DNA of 64,000 nt from Chlorops oryzae (GCA_020466095.1 CM035808.1:51273004-51337003); one strand, 5' to 3'. Counted from the first letter of the stretch, positions 43,796 through 55,565 are shown. A program made the numbers and translations. The notes: generated by a model not told the origin, from the letters alone.

Positions 43796-44287
43796 AATCC
43801 GGCCATAATTTTGGATTCTATTCAAAATAAAAACTTTGCCCAAAAACCATACCTCTAAAAGAATTCTGATGTTCCCGTTTTAATCGGTAGGTACCCAAAT
43901 GGGCAAATGAGAAAAACGTGTTTTTAACCCATTTAAAGCGTTAGGGGTTGCTCCAATCGAGTCCAAATGTATGACGGACCCCCACCAACTTTCGACGGCC
44001 GACCCTCCCATGCCAGTGGTGCACCTCCCGAACCCCCCCTTAGGGGCGCCCCAATAAAAATATCGAAAAAGCACCATTTTTGGCTCTCTACATGACAAAA
44101 AATTAATTGAAATGGCTATTATTTTTCCGCACAAATGAAGTTTCTAGGAAAAAAAAGGTTTTTTTTTTTGTGGATTTTTATTTTCTCTTTAAAAATTTAT
44201 GTAATCACAACATACGATAGAAATTAAAGAATTATTGTTTGAAGTGAATGAATGGATGAATGAATGAATGAATGTAATATCACACAA

Positions 44288-45145
44288 TTATTGTTTGAAG
44301 TCTTTTTTGGTTTCAACCCTGGGTAATTTCGCACGGCTCTCCAATGTTGCCTCCATAACAGCCTCTACATTTTCCGGTATTACTCGTTTGGCAACGCTAG
44401 CTAGCAGTTGAACGTGTTGTTCCGTTCCTTGTATATGTAATGGAATATTCGGATCAGTAAATGGTGAATCATCTTCATTTAAATATTGTTTCAATGTTTC
44501 ATACGGAATGATTCGCGTGAATGGTGGTTCAAATACGTTATTTATATTATTCAAATCGATCATATTTGTGTACTCGAAGCAATTGAAGTTTATATCTGGT
44601 TTTTTATATTCTCTAAGTTCCGATGGGTCTTCAACATTGTCTCGATATCGTAAAATTTTCTTGATAGCAGTGTCGCGCACATTTTTCCTATCATCAAACA
44701 ACATTGATAGCAAGACATTTTCCGAATGTGCAAAATATGAATTATTTTTAATTACTCGATTGACAACAGTGCGTAAATTCGGCTCTAGAAATTTTGTCCA
44801 AGTAATGTACCTGAAAAATAGTACACTACCGTACACGACAGAGCTGTAATACTTGATATTAAAATACATTGGCACATAAACTTTAATTATAAATTCAACC
44901 AGAATTCTCAAATTTTTAGGTGGATTTGTCATTGTCACATATAATCGTAATAATCTAGCGGCCTTGGTTAGCCAGCGAGAATGTGCAATTCTCCCTGGTT
45001 TGATGTTAGCCAGATCCACAGAAACCACGCCATTAGAAATTGCATGTGCCATGTCGTATAAGTACTGCGAATCGGTGGAATATTTGTGCTGTTCTGCAAC
45101 AGGAGGCATTTTTTCCAACGCAATTCTCCCAAAGTCGCTCACCAC
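44288..45145 (-). CDS. Transposase exon 2 of the long-TIR element
   Basis: Begins after acceptor ATTTTCAG (45151-45146) in phase 0 (VVSDFGRIALEKMPP) and runs 285 codons to a TAA at 44288. With exon 1 this gives an uninterrupted 718-residue protein across a 92-bp intron (45146-45237). It contains SRWLTKAARLLRLYV and WLVEF-like hydrophobic helices (about residues 490-560), seemingly the C-terminal half of the transposase core, and ends basic (KKDFKQ). I cannot assign the catalytic Glu with certainty. Confidence 0.8.
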   Translation of the reverse strand: MVSDFGRIALEKMPPVAEQHKYSTDSQYLYDMAHAISNGVVSVDLANIKPGRIAHSRWLTKAARLLRLYVTMTNPPKNLRILVEFIIKVYVPMYFNIKYYSSVVYGSVLFFRYITWTKFLEPNLRTVVNRVIKNNSYFAHSENVLLSMLFDDRKNVRDTAIKKILRYRDNVEDPSELREYKKPDINFNCFEYTNMIDLNNINNVFEPPFTRIIPYETLKQYLNEDDSPFTDPNIPLHIQGTEQHVQLLASVAKRVIPENVEAVMEATLESRAKLPRVETKKDFKQ

Positions 45146-45237
45146 CTGAAAATATATAAAAATTAAATAAATTTAATATGATTTCATCATTCAAAATGTT
45201 TGAAAATTGTAATAAATGAGTGACAGCAATGACTTAC

Positions 45238-46536
45238 CGGAAGAGTTTCAGCATTTTCAATTTGCTTGCTTAGTTTCCCGGTTGTCGATGTTGGTCCAGT
45301 GGTGGATGATTTATCCAAAACCTCAAACAAATGTCGAAACGGAAGTTCGTTGAAGTGTAGCAGGCAAACAAACCAATGCAATGGTCTTTGTAGCAGAAAT
45401 TCGAATCTTCGTATAATTCCACCGTGTGTACCAATGTTTGTTGGCTCACCGTCAGTGCATATGCCAATCAATGCATCCAAAGATATGTTTTTATCGTTGA
45501 AAAATTCATGCAATTTTGTTGTTTTGTATTCAGCACTTTCCTCTTCCAGTCTTGCGTAACCAATCAATCGAGATTTCGGCTCTCTTAAAATAACAAGGTG
45601 GGGTTCTTTTACCATCCTACTATGATACTTGTCAGCAATTTTTTCTCTCGTATAAGTATCATCTTTTCTGCCGTCGAATGAAAACGCCATTAAACTGGAA
45701 TCATCAAACCTATTGCGGAGCACAATTCGTCTGCATTTCTCTCTTTCTCTACGAACTTTCGATTTATCCATGATGAGAGGTTCGCCATGCTGATCTTTCA
45801 TGTCAAAATCTTTGAAAAGACTGGTTGCCAGTGCTGACGCTACTCTGTCAGACACACCAAATCTATCACACATCAAGGCAAAGTAAAAGCAATCGTATCT
45901 TTCTGTGTATTGTGAACATGTGCTTCTATTCAAAACATCTTCATCACCCGTGGTCGATACGTATGTTGTATCATCGGGATCTTCGTATGTTGGCATTGAT
46001 GACGGTGCCGCTTGCTCTTCATTTTCCATCAGAAATGCATCAATTGTTAGTCTTCTCTGATTATGTTGATCGTGCATAAACTGTTTGAGGCGTTCTGGAA
46101 CCAAACCGCATTGACAATGACCTGCCTTCAAATCGCATTTACATGCTCCAATATAAAAAATTTGGTTCAGAGTATCTTTATATCTTAAAAGGTCTCTATT
46201 CGTCTTCTTACATTCGGCTTGGTATTTGTTAAGCATTCTATTCAATTTAACACCAACATATTTCTTTGAAATTATGCTCGTATCAAGTTTTTCCCAAATT
46301 TCAACCAACCTTTCTACTACGTGATTAGTGAATTGTTTATAGGAAAACTTTTTTTGTGCTGTTTTGGAACGATCGCTTAAGTAAAAATAATATCTCAAGA
46401 CATCCAGATCGGTTGGTAAATTAAGATCATTCAAATCAGAAGACACACCAAAAACAGCAACATCATGCTTGAGTATATGACTCATTGGATTTTCGATAGC
46501 CGATGATGTTGTTGCTATTTCATCTTGCGGGTTCAT
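45238..46536 (-). CDS. Transposase exon 1 of the long-TIR element
   Basis: ATG at 46536 (MNPQDEIATTSS), 433 codons, no stops, ending at a consensus donor GTAAGT (45237-45232). Features: an N-terminal region possibly DNA binding; a Cys/His cluster CKCDLKAGHCQC (132-143) likely to bind zinc; MDKSKVRREREKCRR (256-270); FSFDGRKDDTY with Asp288; GICTDGEPTNIGTHGG with Asp362; then RPLHWFVCLLHFNELPFRHLF (384-404). The two Asp motifs suggest an RNase H-fold DDE catalytic core whose third acidic residue lies further on. It carries over in phase 0 to the exon at 45145. The reading frame is undamaged. Confidence 0.8.
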
Positions 46537-46629
46537 TGTAAACTAAAGAACATATAAAAAACGGAAAAAAATCCATATTTCAAACACTCATTAAAACATT
46601 TCAATAATTTGAAAATGTGATGAAATTAA

Positions 46630-47002
46630 AAAAATCCCAAGCCAAACAGTATAAACAAAAACAGACGCTTGAATACATATACAAATACACAGACGTGTTG
46701 GTTGAACACATGTGCGCATGTACAGAGCGCTACACACAACGTATATGGTATGGCGTTTTCATGTGTATGTGCACATTAGGGTGTATTTGTCGTAAAATTG
46801 TTGTAAAATATTAGTTCCATTTATTTTCTTACAATTTATTGACAAAAACACCCTAATGTGCACATACACATGAAAACGCCATACCATATACGTTGTGTGT
46901 AGCGCTCTGTACATGCGCACATGTGTTCAACCAACACGTCTGTGTATTTGTATATGTATTCAAGCGTCTGTTTTTTGTTTATACTGTTTGGCTTGGGATT
47001 TT
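46630..47002. repeat. 155-bp near-perfect inverted repeat (foldback)
   Basis: Arms 46630-46784 and 46848-47002 differ by about one base, separated by 63 bp. It lies 95 bp upstream of the transposase ATG inside the long-TIR element. The transcript would form a long hairpin. Arm ends ACACCCTAATGTGC meet the spacer. Confidence 0.9.
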
Positions 47003-47099
47003 TTTTTCTTAGAAACGAACGCATAGATTGAAAAATTAAATAATCACCTTTGAATTTCTTATGTTTGTCACGTAGATGGTTATTTTTCAATAGAGATGG

Positions 47100-47745
47100 T
47101 TATTTGTTCACGTATGATTCAATTTGATCGCGTTGAATAAAAAAAATTTTCACTACAAAGCACAAAACAACGGTTTTTCTGATATACACGTGTGAATGTG
47201 TTTTTGCTTGAATTCACCAATACTATACGAAAGTAAAGGTTATATTTCTTTATATAAATCACCTTTGGACTTTATTTTGATATTAGTCCACAAAATAACG
47301 TCGTTATAATATATTTTTTTAACACAAAACGTGATTTTATGTTGAAGCAAAAGTTGAACACATATAGCACTAGTCTGAACTCGATGACTTCAATTACAGT
47401 ACTGAGTTATATATGATTTTATGTTCAAAAGGACACCAACAGAAATATGTGTAAAACATATATGTGTAATACATATATGTATGTATGCGCTGAAGACTCA
47501 GCATGGAAGGAGGACAGAAAGAATAAAAGAGGAAAGAAAGAGAGAATGTGTTTATACACAGAGAAACATTTGCATGGTCAGACGCATTAGAGAATAAATA
47601 CAGTGGTGATATTTGTTGCAATGGACTTATCTTGGCATCGGTGCATCCTACGGTAATGGAATTTATGGGTGACCCCCCCTAATTTTTGGTGTAAAATGCG
47701 ATGAAACAAGTTGCAAAAGTAAAAAAGTTCATTCAAGGGGGTGAA
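47100..47745. other. Non-coding part of the long-TIR element
   Basis: Between the foldback and the right TIR there is no recognised gene. ATATATGTGTAATACATATAT-like simple sequence lies at 47457-47485. Confidence 0.5.
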
Positions 47746-48584
47746 ATCTCCAAAAATGGTGCTTTTTCGATATTTTTATATGGGGCGCCCCTAAGGGGGG
47801 GTTCGGGAGGTGCACCACTGGCATGGGAGGGTCGGCCGTCGAAAGTTGGTGGGGGTCCGTCATACATTTGGACTCGATTGGAGCAACCCCTAACGCTTTA
47901 AATGGGTTAAAACACGATTTTTCTACATTTGCCCATTTGGGTACCTACCGATTAAAACGAGGAACATCAGAATTCATTTTAGAGGTATGGTTTCTTGGGC
48001 AAAGTTTCTTATTTTGACCCATAGAATCCGAAAATCATATGTGCCTTTGCGACTTTTTCCGCCCCCTACAAATCGACCCGCCCTAATATATATACTAGCT
48101 GGCACCAAGGCTCGCTCCGCGAGCCTTCGCGCCAGCTTCGTATGACCCGCGCTCGTTTCCTCTCCCGCTACAGGTTGATATTGGGCAAAAGTAGTAAAAG
48201 TAGTAAAAGTGGTAAAGTAGTATGTTTTTAAATACTCTAGGTTTTTATTCATTCTTTGTGTGAAATTTAAACATTATGCTATAAATTTTTACTTAAACTA
48301 CTATCGACCAATAATTCCTCCTCTCCCACGGAAACGTGGCATTGTTTTATGTACTTAACTGTGAATATAATAGACTTAATATTCACTGAAATGCGCATAC
48401 TCCCGATTTAAATAAAATTAAATTTTTTTTTTAAGATTTGAAAGTTTGTTACATTAAACTTTTAAATAGCTTGGTGAATTCGTATTTTTTGCCCAAGCCT
48501 ACTTTGCTGCTTTTTCATTTTAAATAACCTAGATACCGACTGCAGCGGTAAAATTATTCCCCTATCTAATTTGGGGAATAGCTG

Positions 48585-49378
48585 TTATCCATCTATCCAT
48601 CTAACTATCCATCTATCCACCGCACAAAAAGTAAACAAACGGCTCCTTTGACAGCGTGCCATCGGAAGACGATCTTCAAATTTTCCGTTCAAAATTGTAG
48701 CTTGAAGAACATTGCCCATTTTTTTTGTTATGACTAATCGTGTACCGTTGCATAGCTTAGGTGCATATAAATACCGAAGCAAAATGATAGGTGAACCAGT
48801 GTTAATCGTAAGTTATGTGGTGGCATTCCTGGTAAATCCAGCGAATTCAAAAATTCAACAGGATAGTTTACTGCTTTTTCAGGATTGGTAACAGCGTCGA
48901 TTGATTTGAACAATATCTCATTGCCGGGCAATGACTGTTGTATTTTAAAGTTAATAGCGTCAACATCGATATTTTTTGCAGCTAAAGTAGCTCGTTCACG
49001 AAGCCACGCATGATTAAGATAATTAGCTTTTAAATCTGGAAATATGCTTTCAATCAAAGCATTTTTCGCATTTACCATGTTGCAGAAATTTCCTGGCAAT
49101 TTGATGCATCGTGTGTCCCCATGGAATGGTATTGTTCCATTTCCAATGTTGAGCAATTGCTCGGAGAATGATAGTTTCAATGGATCGTTTTGCAGTTGAA
49201 GACGTATATTTGTGTTAAAACATAATGTACTGACATTTCGCCATAGATGTGATTGTTTTGTACACGCGTTGATTTCATCCGCATATGTAGCGCAGGGAAT
49301 AACGGGAAATGTCTGTCTAAAATCACACGACAGCAGCAGTACAGCACCACCGAAAAGCCTGCTTTGCTGCCCTTTCAT
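48585..49378 (-). pseudogene. Helitron Pif1-like helicase relic
   Basis: 49378-48734 encodes 214 residues: LFGGAVLLLSCDFRQTFPVIP (helicase motif II/III area, with GDFRQ changed to CDFRQ), then LQNDPLKLSFSEQLLNIGNG, WLRERATLAAKN, VNYPVEFLNSLDLPGMPPHNLRL. After a frameshift, 48782-48585 continues YLYAPKLCNGTRLVITKKMGNVLQATILNGKFED. Rep, helicase motif I and the C-terminal motifs (the INKAQGQS-type region) are missing, so it cannot move itself. Confidence 0.85.
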
Positions 49379-49439
49379 TTTAAATTACCTAGATACCGGC
49401 TGCAGTGCAATCTCGGTAAAATTATTCCCCCATCTAATT

Positions 49440-49960
49440 TAGGGAATAGGTGTTATCTATCTATCCATCTCTCTATTCATCTATCCATCTATCTATCCTT
49501 CTATCATCAATCTTTCAACCTATCAATCTGTCAATCAATCAATATTTCAATACATCTATCCATCAATCTATCAATCTGACATTCTATCAATCTGTCAATC
49601 TATCAATATTTCAATATATTTATCCATAAATCTATCAATCTGTCATTCTATCAATCTGTCAATCTGTCAATTTATCAATTTTTCAATCTATCAACCTATC
49701 AATCTTTCAATCTATCGATCTATCAATCTTTCAATCTATCAATCTGTCAATCAGTCAATCTATCAATTTCTCAATCTATCAATCTTTCAATATATTTATC
49801 CATCAATCTATCTATTCTGTCAATCTGTTAATTTATCAATCTTTCAATCTATCAACCTTCCAATCTGTCAATCTTTTCAATCTATTAATCTTTTAATATA
49901 TCAATCAATCAATCTATCAATCTGTCAATCAATCAATCTTTCAATCTTTCTATCTATCAA
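49440..49960. repeat. ~520-bp imperfect TCAATCTA/TCTATCCA tetranucleotide array
   Basis: Long, degenerate ATCT/ATCA array inside the Helitron. A ~105-bp block just left of it (49363-49470; CTAGATACCGGCTGCAG, GGTAAAATTATTCCCC, TATCTATCTATCC) is also present at 48508-48612 in the same orientation. Confidence 0.85.
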
Positions 49961-50239
49961 TTCTTACAACTCACAAAAATGCTGATATCTCACGACACAC
50001 GCACCAATGTCGCACGCGCACCAATGTCGCACACGCATTAATGTCGCATATAGCTTAAAACATTCAGGCAGACTTCACCTTTCAAACAAAAAAAACTGCA
50101 TGCAAATCGGTTCAGCCAGTGCCGAGAAAGTTCAACACAAACACATTTCGTAACATTATTTTATATATATAGATACATATATATATATATATATACACAT
50201 ATATATATATATCTATGTTATGTAAGTTTCAGCTATTAC

Positions 50240-52240
50240 AATAGTTTATTCCTTGCAAAATTCGAGCCAAATGACAACGCTGAAGACGGTCAACGAGAAA
50301 CCAAACGACCCAATAGTTAAAAATGAATAAACGTAGAATCGGTGACCAGTTGCATGAAAGTGGGGAATTTGATGAAGTAAAGTTTTTGTTTTATTTTATA
50401 ATTATCTTAAACGTAATAAAGTTTTGTTGAATTTAACGTAGCATAACAAAATCTGGTTCAATTTAGTTTAAGTTCAAAGGACAGTCGTTTAGGCTAGCGT
50501 TAAGAAAAATATGTAATGAAATATAAGTTACCGGACGTATAAAGTAAGGGAGAATATGGGTAGATTAAGGACAAATTATATACATATGAAATAAAAAAAT
50601 AATAATATAAAAAAAAACAACAAAAAGAGACAACAAAACAAAAACAAAAAAAAAAAACAAAAACAAAAAATAAAACACAAAACAAAAATATACACAAATA
50701 AATATAAAAAAACCACACAAAAAAAAACGAAAAGATTCACAAAAGAAAAGTTGTCTAAAAAATAAAATTATTTTATTATACTATAACGACTGCTGCGAGG
50801 GATAGGGCACAGTAACGACAGCAGCAAGGGATCCGGAACAGTAACGACAGCAGCGAGGGACCCGGTACAATAATGATTGCAGCGAAGAATCCAGAATATA
50901 CACGGCGCGAACAGTGGCGGTATGTGCCCGTCACGTGTAACTATAATAACAAGGGCCAAATTGCCTTGGCCAGCAATATTGGAAGTCAAATGGAGTATAT
51001 ACAACCAATGCCAAGGTCAATTAACAAAATAAGCAACGGCCGAATTGCCTTGACCAGCAATATGCACAACCAATTCCAAGGTCAATTAACAAATAAAGCA
51101 ATGGACTACAAGGCCAAGGGCATAGCCATACAACAACACAACCCAGGCTTCAAAGAACTATATGACAGAGGGCCCCCGCAAATAGGAACCATTAGCACCT
51201 TCGCTAATCTCGCACAAATAATCGATGCAACTGCAAGCTAACAATTGGAACCCTCGACGTCGTAAGGTTGTGCGGTTATTGTTCGATAACGTTGCGTGTT
51301 CAATAACACATGTATGAGGTGTTAAAAATGAAACAACACTCTATCAAAACGAAGAAACTGCAGTGCAACCCCGAGACCAATCGAACCGAAACAAGCCCCT
51401 CTACAAACAACAAACCAGTCCGCATAAATGCGGACCCATCAAAAAAAGGGGGGAGGAATGGTGTGAGCATGCGAACATACAACAGTTTCGAGGGCTTACT
51501 GTATGCATTAAGCTCAGCAACGAATACGGGTCAACGCAAAACGCACCCGTCAGCAGACATGAGAAAGAACTGGGTCAAGACGACACGCACGGAAATGAAA
51601 AAGAAGCGAGAATGCATAGTGCAACTGGAATGCACAAAAAGGTCGCTGAGACAGCAAAAGAAGGGACTGCAGCAGAGTTCGCAGCGGCGAACCTAGTTGT
51701 AAGTTATAAGTAGATGTGAAATATTTAGAATAGGAGAATTAAGTTTTGGAATGCGTTCTCGGGAGTATTGAGAATCAGTGTAATTCGTTCCAAAATATTA
51801 ATAAAAGTAAAAAGAAGAGTATTAACAATAAATAAAAAGGAGTTTTTTTGATGTGGAAGGAATTCGTTACATTCATTACTGAGGAGTCAAAGGAGTAAGA
51901 TTCGTAGTGCCAATTGAAGCAAAAAAGAAGGATATTGATAATAAATAAAGAGGAGGTTTTTGATGTGGAAGAAATACGTTACATATGCCTATGGTAAGAA
52001 ACAAGCAACAGCTAGTTAAAATTACGCAAGAGAACAATATCTCAAGCTTCAACACGGAGAATGAGCTGATGGCAAGAACAAAAACAAAAACAAGGATCAG
52101 AACGGTGATCGAGGAATGATCGACTCGGCGCAACGATTGGCACAAGTAGGCAGCATAAGAGTCAACACACCAGCAATGCAATTCGGCACTTTAGTGGTTC
52201 GAGTATTATGAAGCAATAGCAGAGATAGCACCAAATCAGC
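50240..52240. other. Region with two unrecognised ORFs and repeats
   Basis: 50590-50740 is an A-rich purine tract. Plus-strand frames 50873-51241 (122 residues, repeats around GRIALTSNM and GQIALASNI) and 51310-51696 (128 residues, basic) show no domain I know. A ~55-bp segment (TAAATAAA.AGGAG...TTTTTGATGTGGAAG) is repeated at about 51825 and 51938. The base composition suggests a decayed LTR retrotransposon, but I cannot assign it. Confidence 0.35.
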
Positions 52241-52920
52241 AATTTCTTCCTATAAAAGCGGACCTTGAATCCATGGAAAGGCAGAGTGGTTCTTAACATC
52301 AACAAGTCTCAGCTCAAACGTTGTACCCACCCAGCGGCCACAACGACTAGAGTCTATAGTAAGTGTTAATGTCAGGGACAATTAAGGGCTGACGTACCTG
52401 TTTTTGACGATGAACTCAGATTGAGGGAGCTCCGGTTGGTTTTTAATTTTTGTTTGCCGGCGGTTGCGCGACGCGATTAAAAGTTTTTCATGTTGATTTT
52501 TCTTTGATTTTTGTTGTTTCACTAAACATATATGTTCTTTGTTTTTGGGATTATTCTCGAATTTCTCGGCTGTTTAATTTACTTTTATGATTTATTTTTT
52601 TTTCTTTTTTGGTAATTTTTTGGAGTTCACAGTTAAACTTTTATATTTTTGGTTTTTTATATTTTTGCGGTTGCGGAGCGGCGAAGCGCGTTCTCACGAC
52701 AACGATCAAAGACTGTGCCGTCGTCGCTAGAGGTCGAACTGTTGAACGCGAGAGGGTTTCGTTAAATCGGTTCAATTAAGGGCTCGCCCCCATAGTGGCT
52801 CCGGCGAAAAACGGACAGTAGGAATAGGGCAGTTTTCAAGTGATGAATAGGAGCTAGGATTTACATAAAACCTCACTAAGGATATAATAAAATTATTAAA
52901 ATGATTGTAAACTTTCAATG
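52240..52920 (+). other. LTR/leader-like segment related to 3.6-4.5 kb
   Basis: TATAAAAGCGGA (52251) could be an LTR TATA box. The 23-bp string with GGCGGTTGCGCGACGCGA and a preceding AGTGTTAATGTCAGGG match 3900-4110. No coding sequence. 52920-53400 holds nothing I recognise. Confidence 0.35.
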
Positions 52921-53419
52921 TTATCTTTTATTTATACGGGAATTTAGGATTGTGTGACGTGCGTACTCGTATCCCAACAAAACGAATAATGTAGCAAAGT
53001 TTGGTTATTCCGAAATTTTCCGTCTCCAAATGGTTTTTAGAGATATCGTATATGTGCCGCAAAATGCCGCAAGGTTTCATTTCAAATTCTATTACTACAC
53101 GAACTACTTGAGATCCTATGTAGTTTTATTTGCCAGTATTTAGCGATATAAGGTCACTTTATACCTTTCGAAAATGGATATTTGAGTTTATGTAACCATT
53201 TTATTACAATTTATCTAAGAAAAATGTTTGGAATATGAAAACGTGCTACAGATGGCATAGTAATTATATCCAGAGGAAAGTTTAACAGCACGGTCTGTGA
53301 TGTCATGCAATCCGCTTTAAATTAAATTTAAATTAAATGTAAAATATCGAATTATATGACTGCCAAATTAGTACACAATAGAAAGTTTGAAGTACTGTTC
53401 TCGGATCAAGATTCCTGGA

Positions 53420-54230
53420 TCAACGGAACTGTAAGTTCAAGCCTGTATGGTATACGGACGGTTCTAAAATGGACTCGGGCGTAGGCGCAGGAGTCTATAG
53501 ACCAAACCGAAGTCTTTGCAATTAAAGCCTGCGCGCATATTAACCTAGATCATAAGATCAAGGGTGCACATATCTCTTTTTTACGGACAGCAAGGTCGCA
53601 ATAAAAGCACTGGCCTCGCATAACCATATATCACAATTAATGAATAGCTGCTTTAATACTTTACAGCTTCTCGCACTGTGAAAACTTGAGGGTATGCTGA
53701 GTTCCCTAACATGCAGGCATCGTATAAAACGAGTCAACAGATGAACTTGCTAGACGTAGGTCCTCAACCAAATTCATCAGCCCTGAAACCTTTTATGGCA
53801 TCTCAATTTCCACAGCCAAAAATGCTTTCAGAAATTGGGCGCTCCGGTCCAACAAGGAATATTGGCAAAACCTGTCAACCCAGAGACAGGAAAATCTTAA
53901 CATGAGCCCATATAATATAAGGACTTCAGAATTGCCAAGGCTAGGGAAAGCAAATATAGGTAGACTAGTCTCCCTTCTCTCAGGCTATTGCCGACTAAGA
54001 TACCACCTGCACAGGATGCAACTAGTAGGAGACTCCGAATGTAGACTTCGTCTTGAGGACGAAGAGACAGCATTCCATACAATAGGCGAATGTGTCGCCT
54101 TGTGTAGGCTAAGACTCAGAGTCTTAAGCAAACAATTTGTAGCTCAGGACGAGCTAAGGCTCGAGACACATCTGATTTTCCTCTCTTTCATAAGGAAGGT
54201 AAAAGGCATAATAGAACAGAAAAACTAAAT
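53420..54230 (+). pseudogene. Non-LTR retrotransposon RNase H / C-terminal relic
   Basis: Plus-strand RNase H signature WYTDGSKMDSGVGAGVY (about 53450-53500), then VFAIKACAHIN and FTDSKVAIKALASH (about 53580-53620). After stops comes a C-terminal CCHC-type end, CRLRLEDEETAFHTIGEC (about 54040-54095). RNase H after RT is typical of I- and LOA-type LINEs. No RT remains. Confidence 0.65.
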
Positions 54231-54480
54231 GGAACCAATTGGCACAATAGATCTGAATAAGGGTCGAAGTGCCTGAGGGGATTGAAAGGAAAACAACTTC
54301 ATAAACAAGACTTGCCTTTGCCTTTCACCTCAAATACAATTTCAAAATTTCACGTTCAAAAACTTTTAAAGGTTCCTATGACTATATAAAGATTGTTTTT
54401 ATTTATGTGCTTTTTATTTCTCTTGGGATTTAAATTTGAAGATCAAAATTTCGAACTACTAATTCGAAACAAAGAATTAA

Positions 54481-54556
54481 TGCTCGCTGGAGAATTGAAG
54501 CCGAGACTCCGCACTGTGGGGCGTAAGCGCTACCACTGAGCTACTTCAGACGCTGT
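54481..54556 (-). other. tRNA-like sequence, probably a SINE head or tRNA pseudogene
   Basis: On the minus strand TAGCTCAGTGGTAGCGC resembles a Pol III A box and GGCTTCAATTCTC a B box, at about the right spacing. Acceptor and D-stem pairing are poor (GCTC against GCGC), so I do not call a functional tRNA. Confidence 0.4.
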
Positions 54557-54774
54557 CGTTGCTGTTAGGGTAGTATATTAAATGTACTGAAATACCGTAT
54601 AAAATGATGATTCGTGACGACAGCGTTATGGAAAGGAAAGGGACCGGTCCCCGCCGTCAGTAGATAGTGAAATCGCTTGTTTAGGGTTAGCTCGTCTGAC
54701 TACAGGGAACCTGGACTTAGGTACATATTATTGCTCTCTAAACTCTTTATATTTTCGACGCAAGATAGCTGTTT

Positions 54775-55565
54775 TTATACCCAGCGTAAGCGGGGTATAT
54801 TAGTTTTGTGCAAATCTTGTAATAGAGAGAATTAAGCTCCGGAGATATAGAAAAATATATATAGAAATGATCAGGATAAAAAACTGAATCGATTTAGACG
54901 TGTCCGTCTGTCCGCCTGTCCGTCTGTCCGCCTGACCGTGTGTCCTTCCGTCCGTGGTCGGATCTCCTCCGAAACGGCTGAACCAATGAAGTCGAAATTT
55001 GGCACACATGTATATCGAGGTCCGAGTATGATCCTAAGTAAAAATGAGAGACATCCGCCCACTGCCACGCCCACAAATGAATTTATTGTGTTTTCAATAA
55101 AATGCTTGTAACTTGCGAGCCACTCAACACATTCCATTGATATTTGGTTTGCTTGTAAACTACGAAAAGGGACATTTCCTGGCAAACAATGGACGCCGCC
55201 CTCCTCGAGCCACGCCCAAAAATAAGGGCCTATCGTAACTTGTTAAGTAATAGGCGTAGAAGCTTCAAATTCTCAGCATAGGTTGACCAAGGCAAATGAA
55301 AGGTGTAGGAATAAAAATTTATGTAGCCCGCCCACTGCCACGCCCACAAATGAAGATTTTTCGTAACTTCCGAAGTAAAAGGCGTAGAAGCTTCAAATTC
55401 GCAACATAGGTTCACCAAGGCGAATGAAAGGTGTAGGGAAATAATTTATGTTTCCCTCCCACTGCCACGCCCACAAATAGAGAAGCAAAACATAGTGCGC
55501 TCATAATGTCGGGACGCTGGGTATTTCAAAGTCGGGCTTGACCGACTTTAGCTTTCTTACTTGTT
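54775..55565 (-). mobile_element. INE-1/DINE-1-like element (copy 3)
   Basis: Reverse complement of the element at 29987-31186: same 5' end AACAAGTAAGAAAGCTAAAG (55565), same 3' hairpin end, same (GACGGACA)-type tract and ATGT..AATCGATT 3' block. It is about 790 bp because the 130-bp array has contracted to about two units. Confidence 0.75.

Larger units (their letters stand above)
43805..48089 (-). mobile_element. 4.3-kb DNA transposon with ~280-bp terminal inverted repeats
   Basis: Inverted repeats at 43810-44087 and 47749-48031, nearly identical, containing GGTAGGTACCCAAATGGGCA and GGGGCGCCCC. The right end continues outward to a GC-rich terminus starting ATTAGGGCGGGTCGATTTG (read inward from 48089). 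The left copy loses its homology near 43803 where an A/T block starts, so no target duplication can be read. Inside is one two-exon transposase gene (minus). A 155-bp foldback lies upstream of it. Superfamily not certain; Sola and similar long-TIR groups should be compared. Confidence 0.8.
48095..50173 (-). mobile_element. Helitron with canonical ends
   Basis: On the minus strand it begins A|TCTATATATATAAAATAATG (50173) and ends CTAG|T (48098-48095), the A-T insertion rule of Helitrons. A 9-bp stem hairpin AAGGCTCGC/GCGAGCCTT with a 3-nt loop (48107-48127) lies 8 bp before CTAG. 2,079 bp, holding a helicase relic and a large tetranucleotide repeat. The flanks are TA repeats, so it landed in a TA tract next to the long-TIR element's right end. 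Confidence 0.85.

Noticed and set aside
48585..49378. Host Pif1 helicase gene
   Set aside because: It lies within exact Helitron ends and matches the Helitron-type helicase arrangement, with missing motifs and a frameshift.
54481..54556. Functional tRNA gene
   Set aside because: A/B-box-like strings exist but stem pairing is poor and no clean cloverleaf forms; kept only as tRNA-like.
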